Origin: Comamonadaceae bacterium
GTDB taxonomy: Bacteria > Pseudomonadota > Gammaproteobacteria > Burkholderiales > Burkholderiaceae_C
DNA: 64,000 nucleotides
Reading direction: 5' to 3'
Assembly: GCA_027488255.1 (NCBI GenBank)
Contig: JAIYBZ010000029.1
Coordinates: 248,001-312,000, forward strand
Below the pieces are notes generated by a model that made no database searches, had not been told where the DNA came from, and was given only the letters and a program-made list of their open reading frames with translations. Below, one piece after another: positions 18,094-27,280 of this stretch (positions within the stretch are counted from its first letter, which is position 1; each line of letters begins with the position of its first letter). Both the position numbers and the translations under genes were made by a program.

Positions 18094-19638
18094 TCACTCG
18101 TCGATGCCCAACTCTTGAATTTTGCGGGTGATGGTGTTGCGGCCAATGCCCAATTTTTGAGCCGCCTCTATGCGGCGTCCTCGGGTGGTGACCAGTGCCG
18201 CCTGAATGAGACTGGTCTCAAAGCGACGGGTCAGTGCGTCCCACACATCTGTGCGGCCTGCATTCAACAGCGCCAGTGCTTCTTGCTCCAAACCCGGCTC
18301 CCAGCTTGACGGGTTCACACCGAGGCCGCTGAATGCCGCGCTGGCTCCACTGTCGGAGGCCGTCGGGCTGTCCGTGGCTGGTGCAGCAGCAAGAGGGGTT
18401 GAATTGGCATTGACAGCGGATGCCATGCCTGAGGCCAAGGCGACAGCCGGGGCCAGGGCCGCGGGCGATGTGCTGAGGACTTGCACTTCTGGTGGCAAGT
18501 CTTTCACTTCGATCACCTGAGCCGGTGCCATGACGGTGAGCCAATGGCAGATGTTTTCCAGTTGCCGCACGTTGCCCGGAAATTGGAAGTGGCTCAGTTG
18601 GTCTAAGGCCGCATCGGAAATGCGTTTCGCCTCAACGCCCAATTGTTGTGCACTGCGCTGCAAAAAGTAGCGCGCCAACACCGGCACGTCTTCGCGCCGT
18701 TCACGCAAAGCGGGCAGGCGCAAGCGGATCACATTCAGGCGGTGGTACAGGTCTTCGCGGAAAACGCCTTCTTTGACGCGCTGCTCAAGGTCTTGGTGAG
18801 TGGCTGCAATCACACGCACATTGGCCTTCACGGCGTTGTGTCCGCCCACGCGGTAAAAATGCCCATCGGACAAGACGCGCAACAAGCGGGTTTGCAGATC
18901 AAAAGGCATGTCGCCGATTTCGTCCAAGAACAGGGTGCCGCCATCGGCCTGCTCAAAGCGACCCCGTCGCGAGGCTTGTGCCCCGGTGAAGGCGCCGCGC
19001 TCATGGCCAAAAAGCTCACTCTCCAGCAAGTCTTTGGGAATGGCCGCCGTGTTGATGGCCACAAAGGGCTGACTGGCACGGGGCGAGTGTTTGTGCAGCG
19101 CATGCGCCACCAGCTCTTTGCCCGAGCCCGATTCACCGGTGATGAGCACCGTGACATGGCTTTGCGCCAAGCGACCAATGCCGCGAAACACATCTTGCAT
19201 GGCCGGCGCTTGGCCCAGCATTTCGGGGGCTTCGGTCAACTTTTCTTCGGCCACATCTTCACGTTGGCTCTCGCCGACGGCGCGGCGAATCAACTCGATC
19301 GCCTTGGGCAAGTCAAAGGGCTTGGGCAAGTATTCAAAGGCGCCACTGGAAAAGGCAGACACGGCGCTGTCCAGATCAGAAAACGCGGTCATGATGATGA
19401 CCGGCAGTCCGGGCATGCGCTGTTTGATGGTGGCCAACAAATCAAGCCCAGAGCCGCCTGGCATGCGAATGTCGCTGACCAACACTTGGGGGCCTTCGCC
19501 ATCGACCAGGGCATCCAAGGCTTTCAAAACCTCGCGCGGGTTGGTAAAGCTGCGCGTGGGCAAGCCTTCACGCAACAGTGCTTTCTCAAGCACGAAGCGA
19601 ATGGATTGGTCATCGTCTACGATCCAGATCGGCTTCAT
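18094..19638 (-). CDS. ntrC: Nitrogen regulation response regulator NtrC
   Basis: A 514-residue sigma-54 activator in three parts. The receiver has WIVDDDQS and the phospho-acceptor Asp in VSDIRMPG (about residue 54). The AAA+ module has Walker A GESGSGKE and the sigma-54 contact loop GAFTGA. The C-terminal Fis-type helix-turn-helix ([19 protein letters not shown]) follows a long Ala/Ser linker. It is phosphorylated by NtrB under nitrogen limitation and should activate glnA here. The ATG (MKPIWIVDD) lies 24 bases past the ntrB stop; a TTG overlapping ntrB is possible. Confidence 0.95.
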   Translation of the reverse strand: MKPIWIVDDDQSIRFVLEKALLREGLPTRSFTNPREVLKALDALVDGEGPQVLVSDIRMPGGSGLDLLATIKQRMPGLPVIIMTAFSDLDSAVSAFSSGAFEYLPKPFDLPKAIELIRRAVGESQREDVAEEKLTEAPEMLGQAPAMQDVFRGIGRLAQSHVTVLITGESGSGKELVAHALHKHSPRASQPFVAINTAAIPKDLLESELFGHERGAFTGAQASRRGRFEQADGGTLFLDEIGDMPFDLQTRLLRVLSDGHFYRVGGHNAVKANVRVIAATHQDLEQRVKEGVFREDLYHRLNVIRLRLPALRERREDVPVLARYFLQRSAQQLGVEAKRISDAALDQLSHFQFPGNVRQLENICHWLTVMAPAQVIEVKDLPPEVQVLSTSPAALAPAVALASGMASAVNANSTPLAAAPATDSPTASDSGASAAFSGLGVNPSSWEPGLEQEALALLNAGRTDVWDALTRRFETSLIQAALVTTRGRRIEAAQKLGIGRNTITRKIQELGIDE

Positions 19639-19661
19639 CAAGGTGGCACTTTCTGTGGGAC

Positions 19662-20726
19662 TCAAGGCAACGGAATCAAAATTTTGAAATCCGTACGACC
19701 GGGCTCGCTGTCACATTCGATCATGCCATGGTGTTGTTGCACAAAGGTCTGCGCCAACGTGAGTCCCAGGCCAGATCCGCCTTCACGCCCCGAGATCAAC
19801 GGGAAGAAAATGCGGTCCTTGATCGAGTCTGGAACACCAGGCCCGTTGTCGATGACATGCAATTCCAATGCCAACCGATAGCGTTGTTTGCCAAAGGTGA
19901 CCTGTCGCAAGATTCGGCTCTTGAGTGCGATCTGCGCATCGCCTTGCACAATGCGTTCGTGCAGCGCCTGCGCCGCATTGTGTGCAATGTTGAGCACCGC
20001 TTGGATGAGTTGTTCGCGATCACCGCGAAACTCAGGAATTGAAATATCGTAGTCGCGCACCACTTTGAGGCCTCGGGGAAACTCGGCCAAGATCAAGGTG
20101 CGCACGCGCTCGCACACTTCGTGGATGTTCACATCGCTCACCACATGTGGGCGGCGATGCGGCGCCAACAAGCGGTCGACCAAGGTTTGCAAGCGGTCGG
20201 CCTCGTGGATGATGACTTGGGTGTATTCGGTCAGCTCTTTGTTGTCCAGCTCCATCTCGAGCAACTGGGCCGAGCCGCGAATGCCGCCCAAGGGGTTTTT
20301 GATTTCATGCGCCAAATTGCGAATCAACTCTTTGTTGGCTTGCGCTTGATCAAACAAACGTTCTTCGCGCTCTTGGCGGGTTTGTTGCTCCACGGGCAAC
20401 AACTCCACCATCACTTCATCGGCTTGGTCGGTGGGCGCCACGATGACATGCACCGGCAAAGGGTCTTCGTGGTGAAAACGCCGCATCAGCGCCTCATAGC
20501 GCAAGGCCGCAAACTCGTTCGATTGCGCCCCCACCAGGGCCGTGATCAGCGGCTGCGGATCGAGAAAATGGTCTGACAACAGGGTGTTGGTCAGGGTGCG
20601 TCGCGACAAGCCCAACGCGTCTTCCAAAGCCGAATTGACAAAGCGCACCCGGCCATTGCCTTGCAGCACCGCGACGGGGGTGGCCAACAAATCAAAGGCT
20701 TGAAAACGGGTGGCAGAAGAACTCAT
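19662..20726 (-). CDS. glnL: Nitrogen regulation sensor kinase NtrB
   Basis: This soluble 354-residue histidine kinase/phosphatase acts on NtrC under PII control. It has an N-terminal PAS-like domain (FDLLATPVAVLQGNGRVRFV), the phospho-acceptor His140 in NLAHEIKNPLGG, and an ATPase domain with VLNIAHNAAQAL, HVIDNGPGVP and GREGGSGLGL. There are no membrane segments, as expected for NtrB. The start MSSSATRF is the ATG just downstream of the glnA terminator. Confidence 0.94.
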   Translation of the reverse strand: MSSSATRFQAFDLLATPVAVLQGNGRVRFVNSALEDALGLSRRTLTNTLLSDHFLDPQPLITALVGAQSNEFAALRYEALMRRFHHEDPLPVHVIVAPTDQADEVMVELLPVEQQTRQEREERLFDQAQANKELIRNLAHEIKNPLGGIRGSAQLLEMELDNKELTEYTQVIIHEADRLQTLVDRLLAPHRRPHVVSDVNIHEVCERVRTLILAEFPRGLKVVRDYDISIPEFRGDREQLIQAVLNIAHNAAQALHERIVQGDAQIALKSRILRQVTFGKQRYRLALELHVIDNGPGVPDSIKDRIFFPLISGREGGSGLGLTLAQTFVQQHHGMIECDSEPGRTDFKILIPLP

Positions 20727-20742
20727 GGCGTCACGGCTTTGC

Positions 20743-20770
20743 AAAAAAAAGGACGGCCGAAGCCGTCCTT
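20743..20770 (-). terminator. Intrinsic terminator between glnA and ntrB
   Basis: On the minus strand AAGGACGGC, loop TTCG and GCCGTCCTT form a 9-bp stem closed by a stable UUCG tetraloop, followed by a run of eight U. It lies 41 bases past the glnA stop and 17 bases before the ntrB start, so ntrBC would be reached by read-through or a separate promoter. Confidence 0.9.
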
Positions 20771-20811
20771 AGTTTGTATTGCACGGTGTTGTGCAACCAC
20801 ATCCACTGCGC

Positions 20812-22227
20812 TTACAGCGAGTAGTACATGTCGTATTCGACAGGCGACACTTCCACGCGGCTGCGGTTGACTTCTTGCATCTTCAAGTCGATGTAAGCGT
20901 CGATCCACGCGTCGGTGAACACGCCACCTTTGGTCAAGAAGGCGCGGTCGGCGTTCAGTGCGTCCAAAGCTTGGTCCAAGCTGGAGCAAACGGTGGGCAC
21001 CAACTTGTCTTCTTCTGGAGGCAGGTGGTACAAGTCTTTGGTCGCGGCTTCGCCGGGGTGAATCTTGTTTTCCACGCCATCCAAGCCAGCCATCAACAAG
21101 GCTGCGAAGCCGAGGTAAGGGTTGCACAATGGATCGGGGAAACGCGCTTCCACGCGACGGCCCTTGTCGCTGGCGACGTTAGGGATGCGAATCGAAGCCG
21201 AGCGGTTCTTGGCGGAATAAGCCAATTTCACAGGCGCTTCGTAGTGCGGCACCAAACGCTTGTAGCTGTTGGTACCGGGGTTGGTGATCGCGTTCAATGC
21301 ACGTGCGTGCTTGATGATGCCGCCGATGTAGTACAGGGCAAATTCAGACAGGCCTGCATAACCGTTGCCGGCGAACAGGTTTTTGCCGTCTTTCCAGATG
21401 GACTGGTGCACGTGCATGCCAGAGCCGTTGTCACCCGCGTAAGGCTTGGGCATGAAGGTGGCTGTTTTGCCGTAGGCATTGGCCACGTTGTGGATCACGT
21501 ACTTTTGCAACAGTGTCCAGTCGGCGCGCTCAACCAGGGTCGAGAACTTGGTGCCGATTTCGCACTGGCCAGCACCTGCCACTTCGTGGTGGTGCACTTC
21601 AACTGGGATGCCGACAGATTCGAGGATCAGCGACATCTCGCTGCGCATGTCGTGTGTGCTGTCAACGGGAGGCACTGGGAAGTAACCGCCCTTGACGCGG
21701 TTGCGGTGACCGCTGTTGCCGTTGTCCATCTTGGTGCCGGTGTTCCATGGGGCTTCGGCTTCGTCGATGGCGTAGAACGTGTTGTTGGGTTCGGTGCTCC
21801 AACGCACGTCGTCGAACAAGAAGAACTCTGGCTCAGGACCGAAATAAGCGGTGTCGCCCAAACCGGATTGCTTGAGGTAAGTCTCGGCGCGCTTGGCAAT
21901 AGAGCGAGGATCGCGCTCGTAGGCTTTGCCGTCGGTGGGCTCGATCACGTCGCAGATCAGAACCAAAGTGACTTCTTCAAAGAAGGGGTCGATCAGCGCG
22001 CTGTTGGGATCGGGGATCAACAACATGTCTGAAGCTTCAATGCCTTTCCAACCGGCAATTGAAGAACCGTCAAAGGCTTGGCCTTCTTCGAACTTGCTTT
22101 CGCTGAACTGCGACACCGGCGCAGTGATGTGCTGCCATTTGCCACGGGTATCGGTGAAACGGAAATCAACAAATTTGACTTCGTTCTCTTTCACCATCTT
22201 CATCACGTCTGCGACGGTCTTGGCCAT
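20812..22227 (-). CDS. glnA: Glutamine synthetase, type I
   Basis: This 471-residue enzyme makes glutamine from glutamate, ammonia and ATP and forms a dodecamer. [17 protein letters not shown] is the N-terminal latch region, [14 protein letters not shown] the metal-binding site, and [12 protein letters not shown] the glutamate site. The adenylylation Tyr is in [10 protein letters not shown] near residue 398, so GlnE control is expected. The ATG (MAKTVADV) is preceded by AGGAGA eight bases upstream. Upstream are a sigma-54 promoter and paired NtrC sites. Confidence 0.97.
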   Translation of the reverse strand: MAKTVADVMKMVKENEVKFVDFRFTDTRGKWQHITAPVSQFSESKFEEGQAFDGSSIAGWKGIEASDMLLIPDPNSALIDPFFEEVTLVLICDVIEPTDGKAYERDPRSIAKRAETYLKQSGLGDTAYFGPEPEFFLFDDVRWSTEPNNTFYAIDEAEAPWNTGTKMDNGNSGHRNRVKGGYFPVPPVDSTHDMRSEMSLILESVGIPVEVHHHEVAGAGQCEIGTKFSTLVERADWTLLQKYVIHNVANAYGKTATFMPKPYAGDNGSGMHVHQSIWKDGKNLFAGNGYAGLSEFALYYIGGIIKHARALNAITNPGTNSYKRLVPHYEAPVKLAYSAKNRSASIRIPNVASDKGRRVEARFPDPLCNPYLGFAALLMAGLDGVENKIHPGEAATKDLYHLPPEEDKLVPTVCSSLDQALDALNADRAFLTKGGVFTDAWIDAYIDLKMQEVNRSRVEVSPVEYDMYYSL

Positions 22228-22274
22228 CAAATTCTCCTGAATGGAACGGGGTTAAAAAACTGATTCCCAGGTCA

Positions 22275-22291
22275 TGCAGTTTCTGTGCCAA
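22275..22291 (-). promoter_or_regulatory. Sigma-54 promoter of glnA
   Basis: On the minus strand the sequence reads TTGGCACAGAAACTGCA. The -24 GG and -12 GC are separated by exactly ten bases, as sigma-54 requires, and TTGGCAC matches the -24 consensus. Transcription would start about 12 bases further on, leaving a leader of roughly 35 bases before the glnA ATG. Confidence 0.88.
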
Positions 22292-22466
22292 CTTGGCCTA
22301 AAACGCAGCGCCTGTGCAACCCACAATTGTGCCCTGAGCCTGAGCGCCCCAGCCTCTGCTGACCACAAAAAATTGCATTCCCCAGACTGCCCCAATCCCT
22401 TGGGTATTGAGACACGGCTGAGCCGCGTGTGACGGGCCAGAAAGAAGCAAAGGGACCGGAAAGCGT

Positions 22467-22483
22467 TGCACCTATTTTGTGCA
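22467..22483. promoter_or_regulatory. NtrC binding site 1 upstream of glnA
   Basis: TGCACCTATTTTGTGCA matches the NtrC dyad (TGCAC, spacer, GTGCA) with intact TGCA ends. Its centre is about 190 bases upstream of the sigma-54 promoter, a normal enhancer distance. Confidence 0.85.
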
Positions 22484-22487
22484 ATTA

Positions 22488-22504
22488 TGCACCAATTAAG
22501 TGCA
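22488..22504. promoter_or_regulatory. NtrC binding site 2 upstream of glnA
   Basis: TGCACCAATTAAGTGCA is a second NtrC-type dyad. Its centre is 21 bases, two helical turns, from site 1, so dimers would bind on the same DNA face and could interact. It ends seven bases before the stop of the neighbouring CinA-like gene. Confidence 0.85.
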
Positions 22505-22511
22505 ATTACGA

Positions 22512-23327
22512 TTAGCGCACCATTTCGGGGCCATACTCCAGGGGAAAGGCTTTCAAGCCCTCTCTCAGGTCCCCATAAGCCTGCTCGGCGGCTTGCGGCA
22601 CACCCTTCACACCCAACTCGATGTGACGACCCCATTGGGGGTGGTCAACGCTGGGCAAACTGAAAACCTTGACGCCTGGGTGGGCCGCTTCAATGCTCTC
22701 CATCAAGGGGGTCAGCGTGGCCTCCATCGCACCAAAAATGATGACCGACTTTTCCAAGTGCGCATCGCGCTGAAAGTGAGCACGGTATTGGCCATCGAGC
22801 ACCGATTCGATCATGGGCCAAGCCATGACCGGAAAACCTGGCACAAAGTGAACTGCGCCACCGCCCGGGCCCGTGCAACTGAAGCCCGGGATCTTGTTGT
22901 AGGGGTTGGGGATGATGCGCGCACCCGTTGGAAAAACACCCATGTTCAGACGATGCAGGTTGTCTGGCCGATCGGGTTCGTAGGGCAGTCCCTGCTCTTT
23001 GGCCGTGTCTTGGATGCGTTCTTGGATGAGCCGTTTGGCCTCTGGGTGCAGCAGCAAGGGAACGCCCAATGCTTTGGCTGCACATTGGCGGGTATGGTCG
23101 TCGGGGGTGGCCCCGATCCCGCCACAACTGAACACCACATCGGCCGAAGCCAAGGCACGCGTCAAGGTCTGCGTGATGCGCTCTGGGGAGTCCCCTACAT
23201 ACTCGGACCATGCCAAGTTCAGGCCCCGTGCGGACATCAATTCGATGACTTTGGGCATGTGTTTGTCGGCACGTTTGCCGGACATGATTTCATCGCCAAT
23301 GATGATCAGACCAAAAGTGGGGGTCAT
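22512..23327 (-). CDS. CinA-type molybdopterin-binding-domain protein
   Basis: This 271-residue protein carries the MoaB/Mog-like domain found at the N terminus of CinA (competence/damage-inducible protein A): GLIIIGDEIMSGKRADKH at the start, VVFSCGGIGATPDDHT, and PGFSCTGPGGGAVHFVPGFP. It lacks the C-terminal deamidase domain of full CinA, so it is the stand-alone type. Some relatives hydrolyse ADP-ribose or pyrophosphate bonds, but this cannot be assigned here. The ATG giving MTPTFGL was chosen; an upstream ATG would overlap the previous gene. Confidence 0.82.
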   Translation of the reverse strand: MTPTFGLIIIGDEIMSGKRADKHMPKVIELMSARGLNLAWSEYVGDSPERITQTLTRALASADVVFSCGGIGATPDDHTRQCAAKALGVPLLLHPEAKRLIQERIQDTAKEQGLPYEPDRPDNLHRLNMGVFPTGARIIPNPYNKIPGFSCTGPGGGAVHFVPGFPVMAWPMIESVLDGQYRAHFQRDAHLEKSVIIFGAMEATLTPLMESIEAAHPGVKVFSLPSVDHPQWGRHIELGVKGVPQAAEQAYGDLREGLKAFPLEYGPEMVR

Positions 23328-23349
23328 TGGAAAAACTTTCTTTCGAGGT

Positions 23350-24324
23350 TCAGCGACTGGGGCGTGACTCGACATCGGTGATGTCGGGACGCCCGTTTGC
23401 AGAGTCAGAGGCCAGTGGCGCCCACCGGGCTTGTGTGTGCGGCGAAGGGGGCACCGCGTCTTCGCTGGGCTTGGCGAATGGGTGGGCTGATGCAAAGGTT
23501 GAGGCAGCGGCAGTAGCGCCCGTGGTGTAAGGCTCTTGGCGCAAAGCCTGCAAGGCGGCCAGCGTGTAATGGGCGAACCACAGCGAAGAAAATGCAAACA
23601 CCAGGGTGTAAATCCAGATGGCCACCGGCACCAAGATGACAAAGGCGGCCGCAAACAAAGCCCCCGAGGCCCATACCAAACTCGGGGCCGCCCCCATCAA
23701 GCCGGTGATCACGCCCATGCTGAGCAAGCTCATGCGGTGACGGCCCATCAACACGTGGCGTTCTTCGGTGCTGGCAAATTCGGCCAACACATCAACCACC
23801 ATGACGCGGTAGGTCAACCAACCCCAAATGAGCGCGGGCAGCAGCATGGCCAAGGGAGGGACCAGCCACAAGGGGAGCGTTAATAAGAAGGCACCCAGCG
23901 CCAACAACAGAGACAGCAAAGTCCAAACCATGCCATACAGCCAAGTGCTGCCTTGTTTGCGTTGAAGGTCTGGAAAGCGCCGATCGGCCACCAATCTGGC
24001 CAGCGCAGGTGTCATCAATAAGGCCACCGCCAACAACGAAGCCACCACCACCAAAGGCGTGACCGCAAGAATGACCACCAAAGGGGCCACCACGGTTTTC
24101 AGGTCGGGTAAGCCAATGTCTTCAAGCCAGCGCCAAACCACTGTGAGCCAACTCGACAATTCCAGCCAAGCCCGTACGCTTGAAACCGCCGTGTCCCAAT
24201 ACGCATAGCCCAGGCCCCAAGACAAGGCCACGATCAGCACCAGCGGCAAAAACGACAAGCCCACCACCCGCGGGTAAACGCAATACATCGCCGCACGCCA
24301 AAAAGAATCGATCAAGAGTTTCAT
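23350..24324 (-). CDS. EI24-domain inner-membrane protein
   Basis: The protein has 324 residues with about six hydrophobic segments between residues 20 and 265 and a hydrophilic Ala/Ser/Pro-rich tail. The N-terminal MKLLIDSFWRAAMYCVYPRV and the overall pattern match the EI24 (CysZ-like) membrane family. E. coli CysZ is a sulfate channel, but this is a different branch and its role is unknown. It ends 22 bases before the CinA-like gene, so they may share a transcript. Confidence 0.75.
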   Translation of the reverse strand: MKLLIDSFWRAAMYCVYPRVVGLSFLPLVLIVALSWGLGYAYWDTAVSSVRAWLELSSWLTVVWRWLEDIGLPDLKTVVAPLVVILAVTPLVVVASLLAVALLMTPALARLVADRRFPDLQRKQGSTWLYGMVWTLLSLLLALGAFLLTLPLWLVPPLAMLLPALIWGWLTYRVMVVDVLAEFASTEERHVLMGRHRMSLLSMGVITGLMGAAPSLVWASGALFAAAFVILVPVAIWIYTLVFAFSSLWFAHYTLAALQALRQEPYTTGATAAASTFASAHPFAKPSEDAVPPSPHTQARWAPLASDSANGRPDITDVESRPSR

Positions 24325-24411
24325 GCTCAGTGAGGGCCAAGTGGACGGGCCGAATGGACCAGCAAAATGGACGGACCCATTTTCAGGCGCGGGCACTGCA
24401 CAAAGCGCCCA

Positions 24412-25374
24412 TCAGGCTTTGCCCACCAGGCGCAACAGCCCCTGCCACTGCTGCGCCCAATATCCTCGCCCATAGTCACGGCCTTGCTCAACTTGGTCGC
24501 GGACACCGGTGGGATCAAACCTGACTTGGAAATCTGCCGTGCCAAACAGCATGTCCCACCAAGGCAGCAGCACGCCGAAATTGCAGCCGCCCAAAACCAC
24601 ACGGCCTGAGCGTTGAAATTCGTGGCCAATGCCAATGCTGTGGTGCCGGCGGTGAAAACGCGGGCTGACCCACAAGCGCTCGCCGATGCGGCCAAACCAG
24701 ATGCGCACATTGGCGTGCTGAAAATTTTCACTCAGCTGGCTGAGCGCGACCAGCGCCACAAATTGACCCGGCCCGACCCCAATGATGACGGCGACCAAAG
24801 ACAAAATCAGACTGGTCAAGATGTCGTCGAGCAAGTGGTTGCGGTTGTCGGTCCACATGCTCATCTGGCGCTGAGAGTGGTGCAGGGCATGCAAGGACCA
24901 CCAAAAATTGGACTGGTGCTGCGCGCGGTGAATCCAATAGTTGACGAAGTCAAAGACCACCAAATACAAGACAAAGCTGACCCAGGCCACATCGGTCACA
25001 CCCGGCCAAATTGCGTCCAAATGAAAGGTCGGCCAGCCCAGGCTGCGCAAAGTGCCCCAGCCTTGTTCAAAAACGTAATCGAAGGTGAAAAACATGCCCA
25101 GCTTGAACAAGCCCAGCCGGTGGATCAGGGTGTACAGCACATCGATGCGGATGGCCTGAGCGTCTTTTTGAGATTCAGCCGGCCACCACTTTTGCATCGG
25201 CCCGATCACCACCAACATGACCGCGATTTGCAACAAACCCACCACCAGCCAACCGGTGCCTTCATAGGCTTTTTCGAGCAAGTTGCCTTGGCCCATCGCA
25301 AATGTGATGGGCAGTACCACCGCTTCAAAAAGGGACTGTTGCAACCCAGCAAAAATGTCTCGCCATGCGTCCAT
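24412..25374 (-). CDS. Sterol desaturase/fatty acid hydroxylase family protein
   Basis: A 320-residue membrane protein of the di-iron hydroxylase superfamily. The histidine boxes are NYWIHRAQH, WSLHALHHSQ and SPRFHRRHHS, set among four to five transmembrane spans. Such enzymes hydroxylate or desaturate lipids using O2; the lipid is unknown. The ATG (MDAWRDIF) was chosen by domain position. It follows the polysaccharide deacetylase gene by seven bases and may be co-transcribed with it. Confidence 0.87.
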   Translation of the reverse strand: MDAWRDIFAGLQQSLFEAVVLPITFAMGQGNLLEKAYEGTGWLVVGLLQIAVMLVVIGPMQKWWPAESQKDAQAIRIDVLYTLIHRLGLFKLGMFFTFDYVFEQGWGTLRSLGWPTFHLDAIWPGVTDVAWVSFVLYLVVFDFVNYWIHRAQHQSNFWWSLHALHHSQRQMSMWTDNRNHLLDDILTSLILSLVAVIIGVGPGQFVALVALSQLSENFQHANVRIWFGRIGERLWVSPRFHRRHHSIGIGHEFQRSGRVVLGGCNFGVLLPWWDMLFGTADFQVRFDPTGVRDQVEQGRDYGRGYWAQQWQGLLRLVGKA

Positions 25375-25381
25375 GGCGGAA

Positions 25382-26251
25382 TTATCGGGTATCGATGGCG
25401 AGTTGCAGGGGGTGGCGCAAAGTCCACTCACGGTACGAAGGGTGTTCCCGCAAAGTGGCAAAACACAGGCCACGCGCCTTGAGCCCTTCGATCAGGGGTT
25501 CCAAGACCGCAGGCGCCCAAGGGTCTTGTCTCGACCAGATGCCCAAATGGGCCATCAAGATGTCCCCTGCCCTGATGTTGCGCAGGGCCTTTTGCAGCAA
25601 CTGGGCGTTGGGGTAACGGTCGCTGGGCAACTCGTCACCCAAAAATCCGGCATCGGCCCAGCCCACATGCTCAAAGCCACACTGTTTGGCCGCAGCCAAT
25701 AGCCGCGGTGATGTTTTGCCCCCCGGCGCGCGAAACAAAGGCAAGGGGGCTTGCCCCGTCAAGACCTGCAAGCGGGCGGCCGCCTGGCGCAAGTTGTCGC
25801 AATAGGTCTTGGCGCTCCACAACAAGTTTTGCCCCGCTTGCGCGCCGGCGCTGGGTCGGATGCGAAACTGAGCCGCCCCGCCGTCGGTGATGTCGGCGCG
25901 CCAATAAGCGTGGTCCCACGTGTGGGAAGCAAAAGCATGCCCTTCGGCTGCACGGGCCTTCCACCATGGGGCCCAGTGCTGGCCCAAAGAGCCATCGCCT
26001 TGTTGGGTTTTTTCGTGCGCCGCAAAAAATGTCACACGCACTTGCTGGCGCTGCAGCACCTCTGCAATGAGGGGCGCGGTTCCCATGTGACCGGTGTCAA
26101 AAGTCAGGTACACGGGCCGCGAGCAAGCGGGGGGCGCTGTTTGCCCGTGGGCCGGCAAGGTGAGCGCTGCGAAAACAGAAAAGACCGAAATGGCCATGAC
26201 GGCCATACTGGCCTGAAGCCGACTGCGAAGGGGCTCAGTAACGGCCCGCAT
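25382..26251 (-). CDS. Secreted polysaccharide deacetylase family protein
   Basis: This 289-residue protein has a signal peptide (through PAHGQ, about residue 37) and a NodB-type domain. Motif 1 reads YLTFDTGHMG, with the catalytic-base Asp present but Thr where most family members have the second, metal-binding Asp. Motif 2 is SHTWDH. FRAPGGK is the third motif. It should act on an N-acetylated glycan in the periplasm. Its start overlaps the stop of the upstream beta-propeller gene by 17 bases. Confidence 0.82.
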   Translation of the reverse strand: MRAVTEPLRSRLQASMAVMAISVFSVFAALTLPAHGQTAPPACSRPVYLTFDTGHMGTAPLIAEVLQRQQVRVTFFAAHEKTQQGDGSLGQHWAPWWKARAAEGHAFASHTWDHAYWRADITDGGAAQFRIRPSAGAQAGQNLLWSAKTYCDNLRQAAARLQVLTGQAPLPLFRAPGGKTSPRLLAAAKQCGFEHVGWADAGFLGDELPSDRYPNAQLLQKALRNIRAGDILMAHLGIWSRQDPWAPAVLEPLIEGLKARGLCFATLREHPSYREWTLRHPLQLAIDTR

Positions 26252-27224
26252 GGTCCAAGGTCCACACGCCATGAGGAGACTTGCCCACATTCACCTGTCG
26301 CACCAATTTGCGTGAGGGGATGTCGATCACGGAGAGTTTTTGGGCCCATCGAGAAGCCACCAACAAGGTTTTACCGTCCTTGCTCACTTCCATGCAGTCG
26401 GGGCCAGAAGGTCCGGGCAAGGTGGCCACCACCTGCAGGGTGGTGTAGTCGATTTGGCTGATGCTGTTGGCCACGCGGTTGCTCACAAACACATGCTTGC
26501 GGTCGCCCATCGCACGAAAGGCGTGGGCGCCTTTGCCGGTGGTCAGTGTTTTCACTTTGCGGGGGGTGCCCGCGCTCACGTCGTACACCTCCACACCATT
26601 GCCGCCCGTGAGACCGACCAACAGGGTTTTGTCATCCGGCGTGACAAATACGTCGGCCGGCATGGGGCCCGTGGGCACTCGGCTTTTCAGGGTTTGCGTG
26701 GCCAAATCGATGGTGACCAGTTCGTTGCTGTCCTGCATGGTGGACCAAATGGTGGTGCTCTTGCTGTCTATCCAAAGATGGCTGGGAGTTTTGCCCGTGG
26801 CGATGCGTTTGACCAAGGTTGGATTTTTACCGTCCCAACGGTAAATGTCGATGTGGTCGAGGCGGTTGGCCGCCGTCACAAACCATTTCATGTCCGGGGA
26901 AAAACGCAAATGGTAAGGGTCCAAAATACCCGTCACGGTGCGCTGCACTTCGGCCGTGCGCGGGTCAATAAAGGTCAAGGAATCGCTCAGGGCATTGGCC
27001 ACGATGACGGATTTTTCATCGGGCGTCAAATAAAGATGGTGCGGCTCTTTGCCCGTCGGAATGCGTTTTTTCTCGGTCCAAGTGACCGGATCGACCACGC
27101 TGACATTGCCATCCAGCGAGTTCAAGACAAACACCGGCGCCGGGGTTTGGGCATTGGCGATTTGGCCCCCCAGCAGCAAGAGTCCAAAAACAACAAATAG
27201 GCGAAATTGGTAAGAAAAATCCAC
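26235..27224 (-). CDS. YncE-like YVTN beta-propeller protein, secreted
   Basis: The 329-residue precursor begins with a signal peptide ending at about ANAQ (residue 26). The rest is a run of YVTN-type repeats, for instance VFVLNSLDGNVSVVDP, VIVANALSDSLTFIDP, VFVSNRVANSISQID and LLVASRWAQKLSVID, giving a seven-bladed propeller. Such proteins are periplasmic scaffolds or binding proteins of uncertain role. The start is GTG. It is co-oriented and overlapping with the deacetylase gene, suggesting a shared cell-envelope task. Confidence 0.85.
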   Translation of the reverse strand: MDFSYQFRLFVVFGLLLLGGQIANAQTPAPVFVLNSLDGNVSVVDPVTWTEKKRIPTGKEPHHLYLTPDEKSVIVANALSDSLTFIDPRTAEVQRTVTGILDPYHLRFSPDMKWFVTAANRLDHIDIYRWDGKNPTLVKRIATGKTPSHLWIDSKSTTIWSTMQDSNELVTIDLATQTLKSRVPTGPMPADVFVTPDDKTLLVGLTGGNGVEVYDVSAGTPRKVKTLTTGKGAHAFRAMGDRKHVFVSNRVANSISQIDYTTLQVVATLPGPSGPDCMEVSKDGKTLLVASRWAQKLSVIDIPSRKLVRQVNVGKSPHGVWTLDHAGRY

Positions 27225-27280
27225 AAATTGCTTTCAAAATCGGTGCACAGTGTAATCGCCACGCCCTCACTGGAAAACAG

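Noticed and set aside
18643..19881. 412-codon plus-strand frame across ntrC
   Set aside because: Antisense of ntrC, no family similarity.
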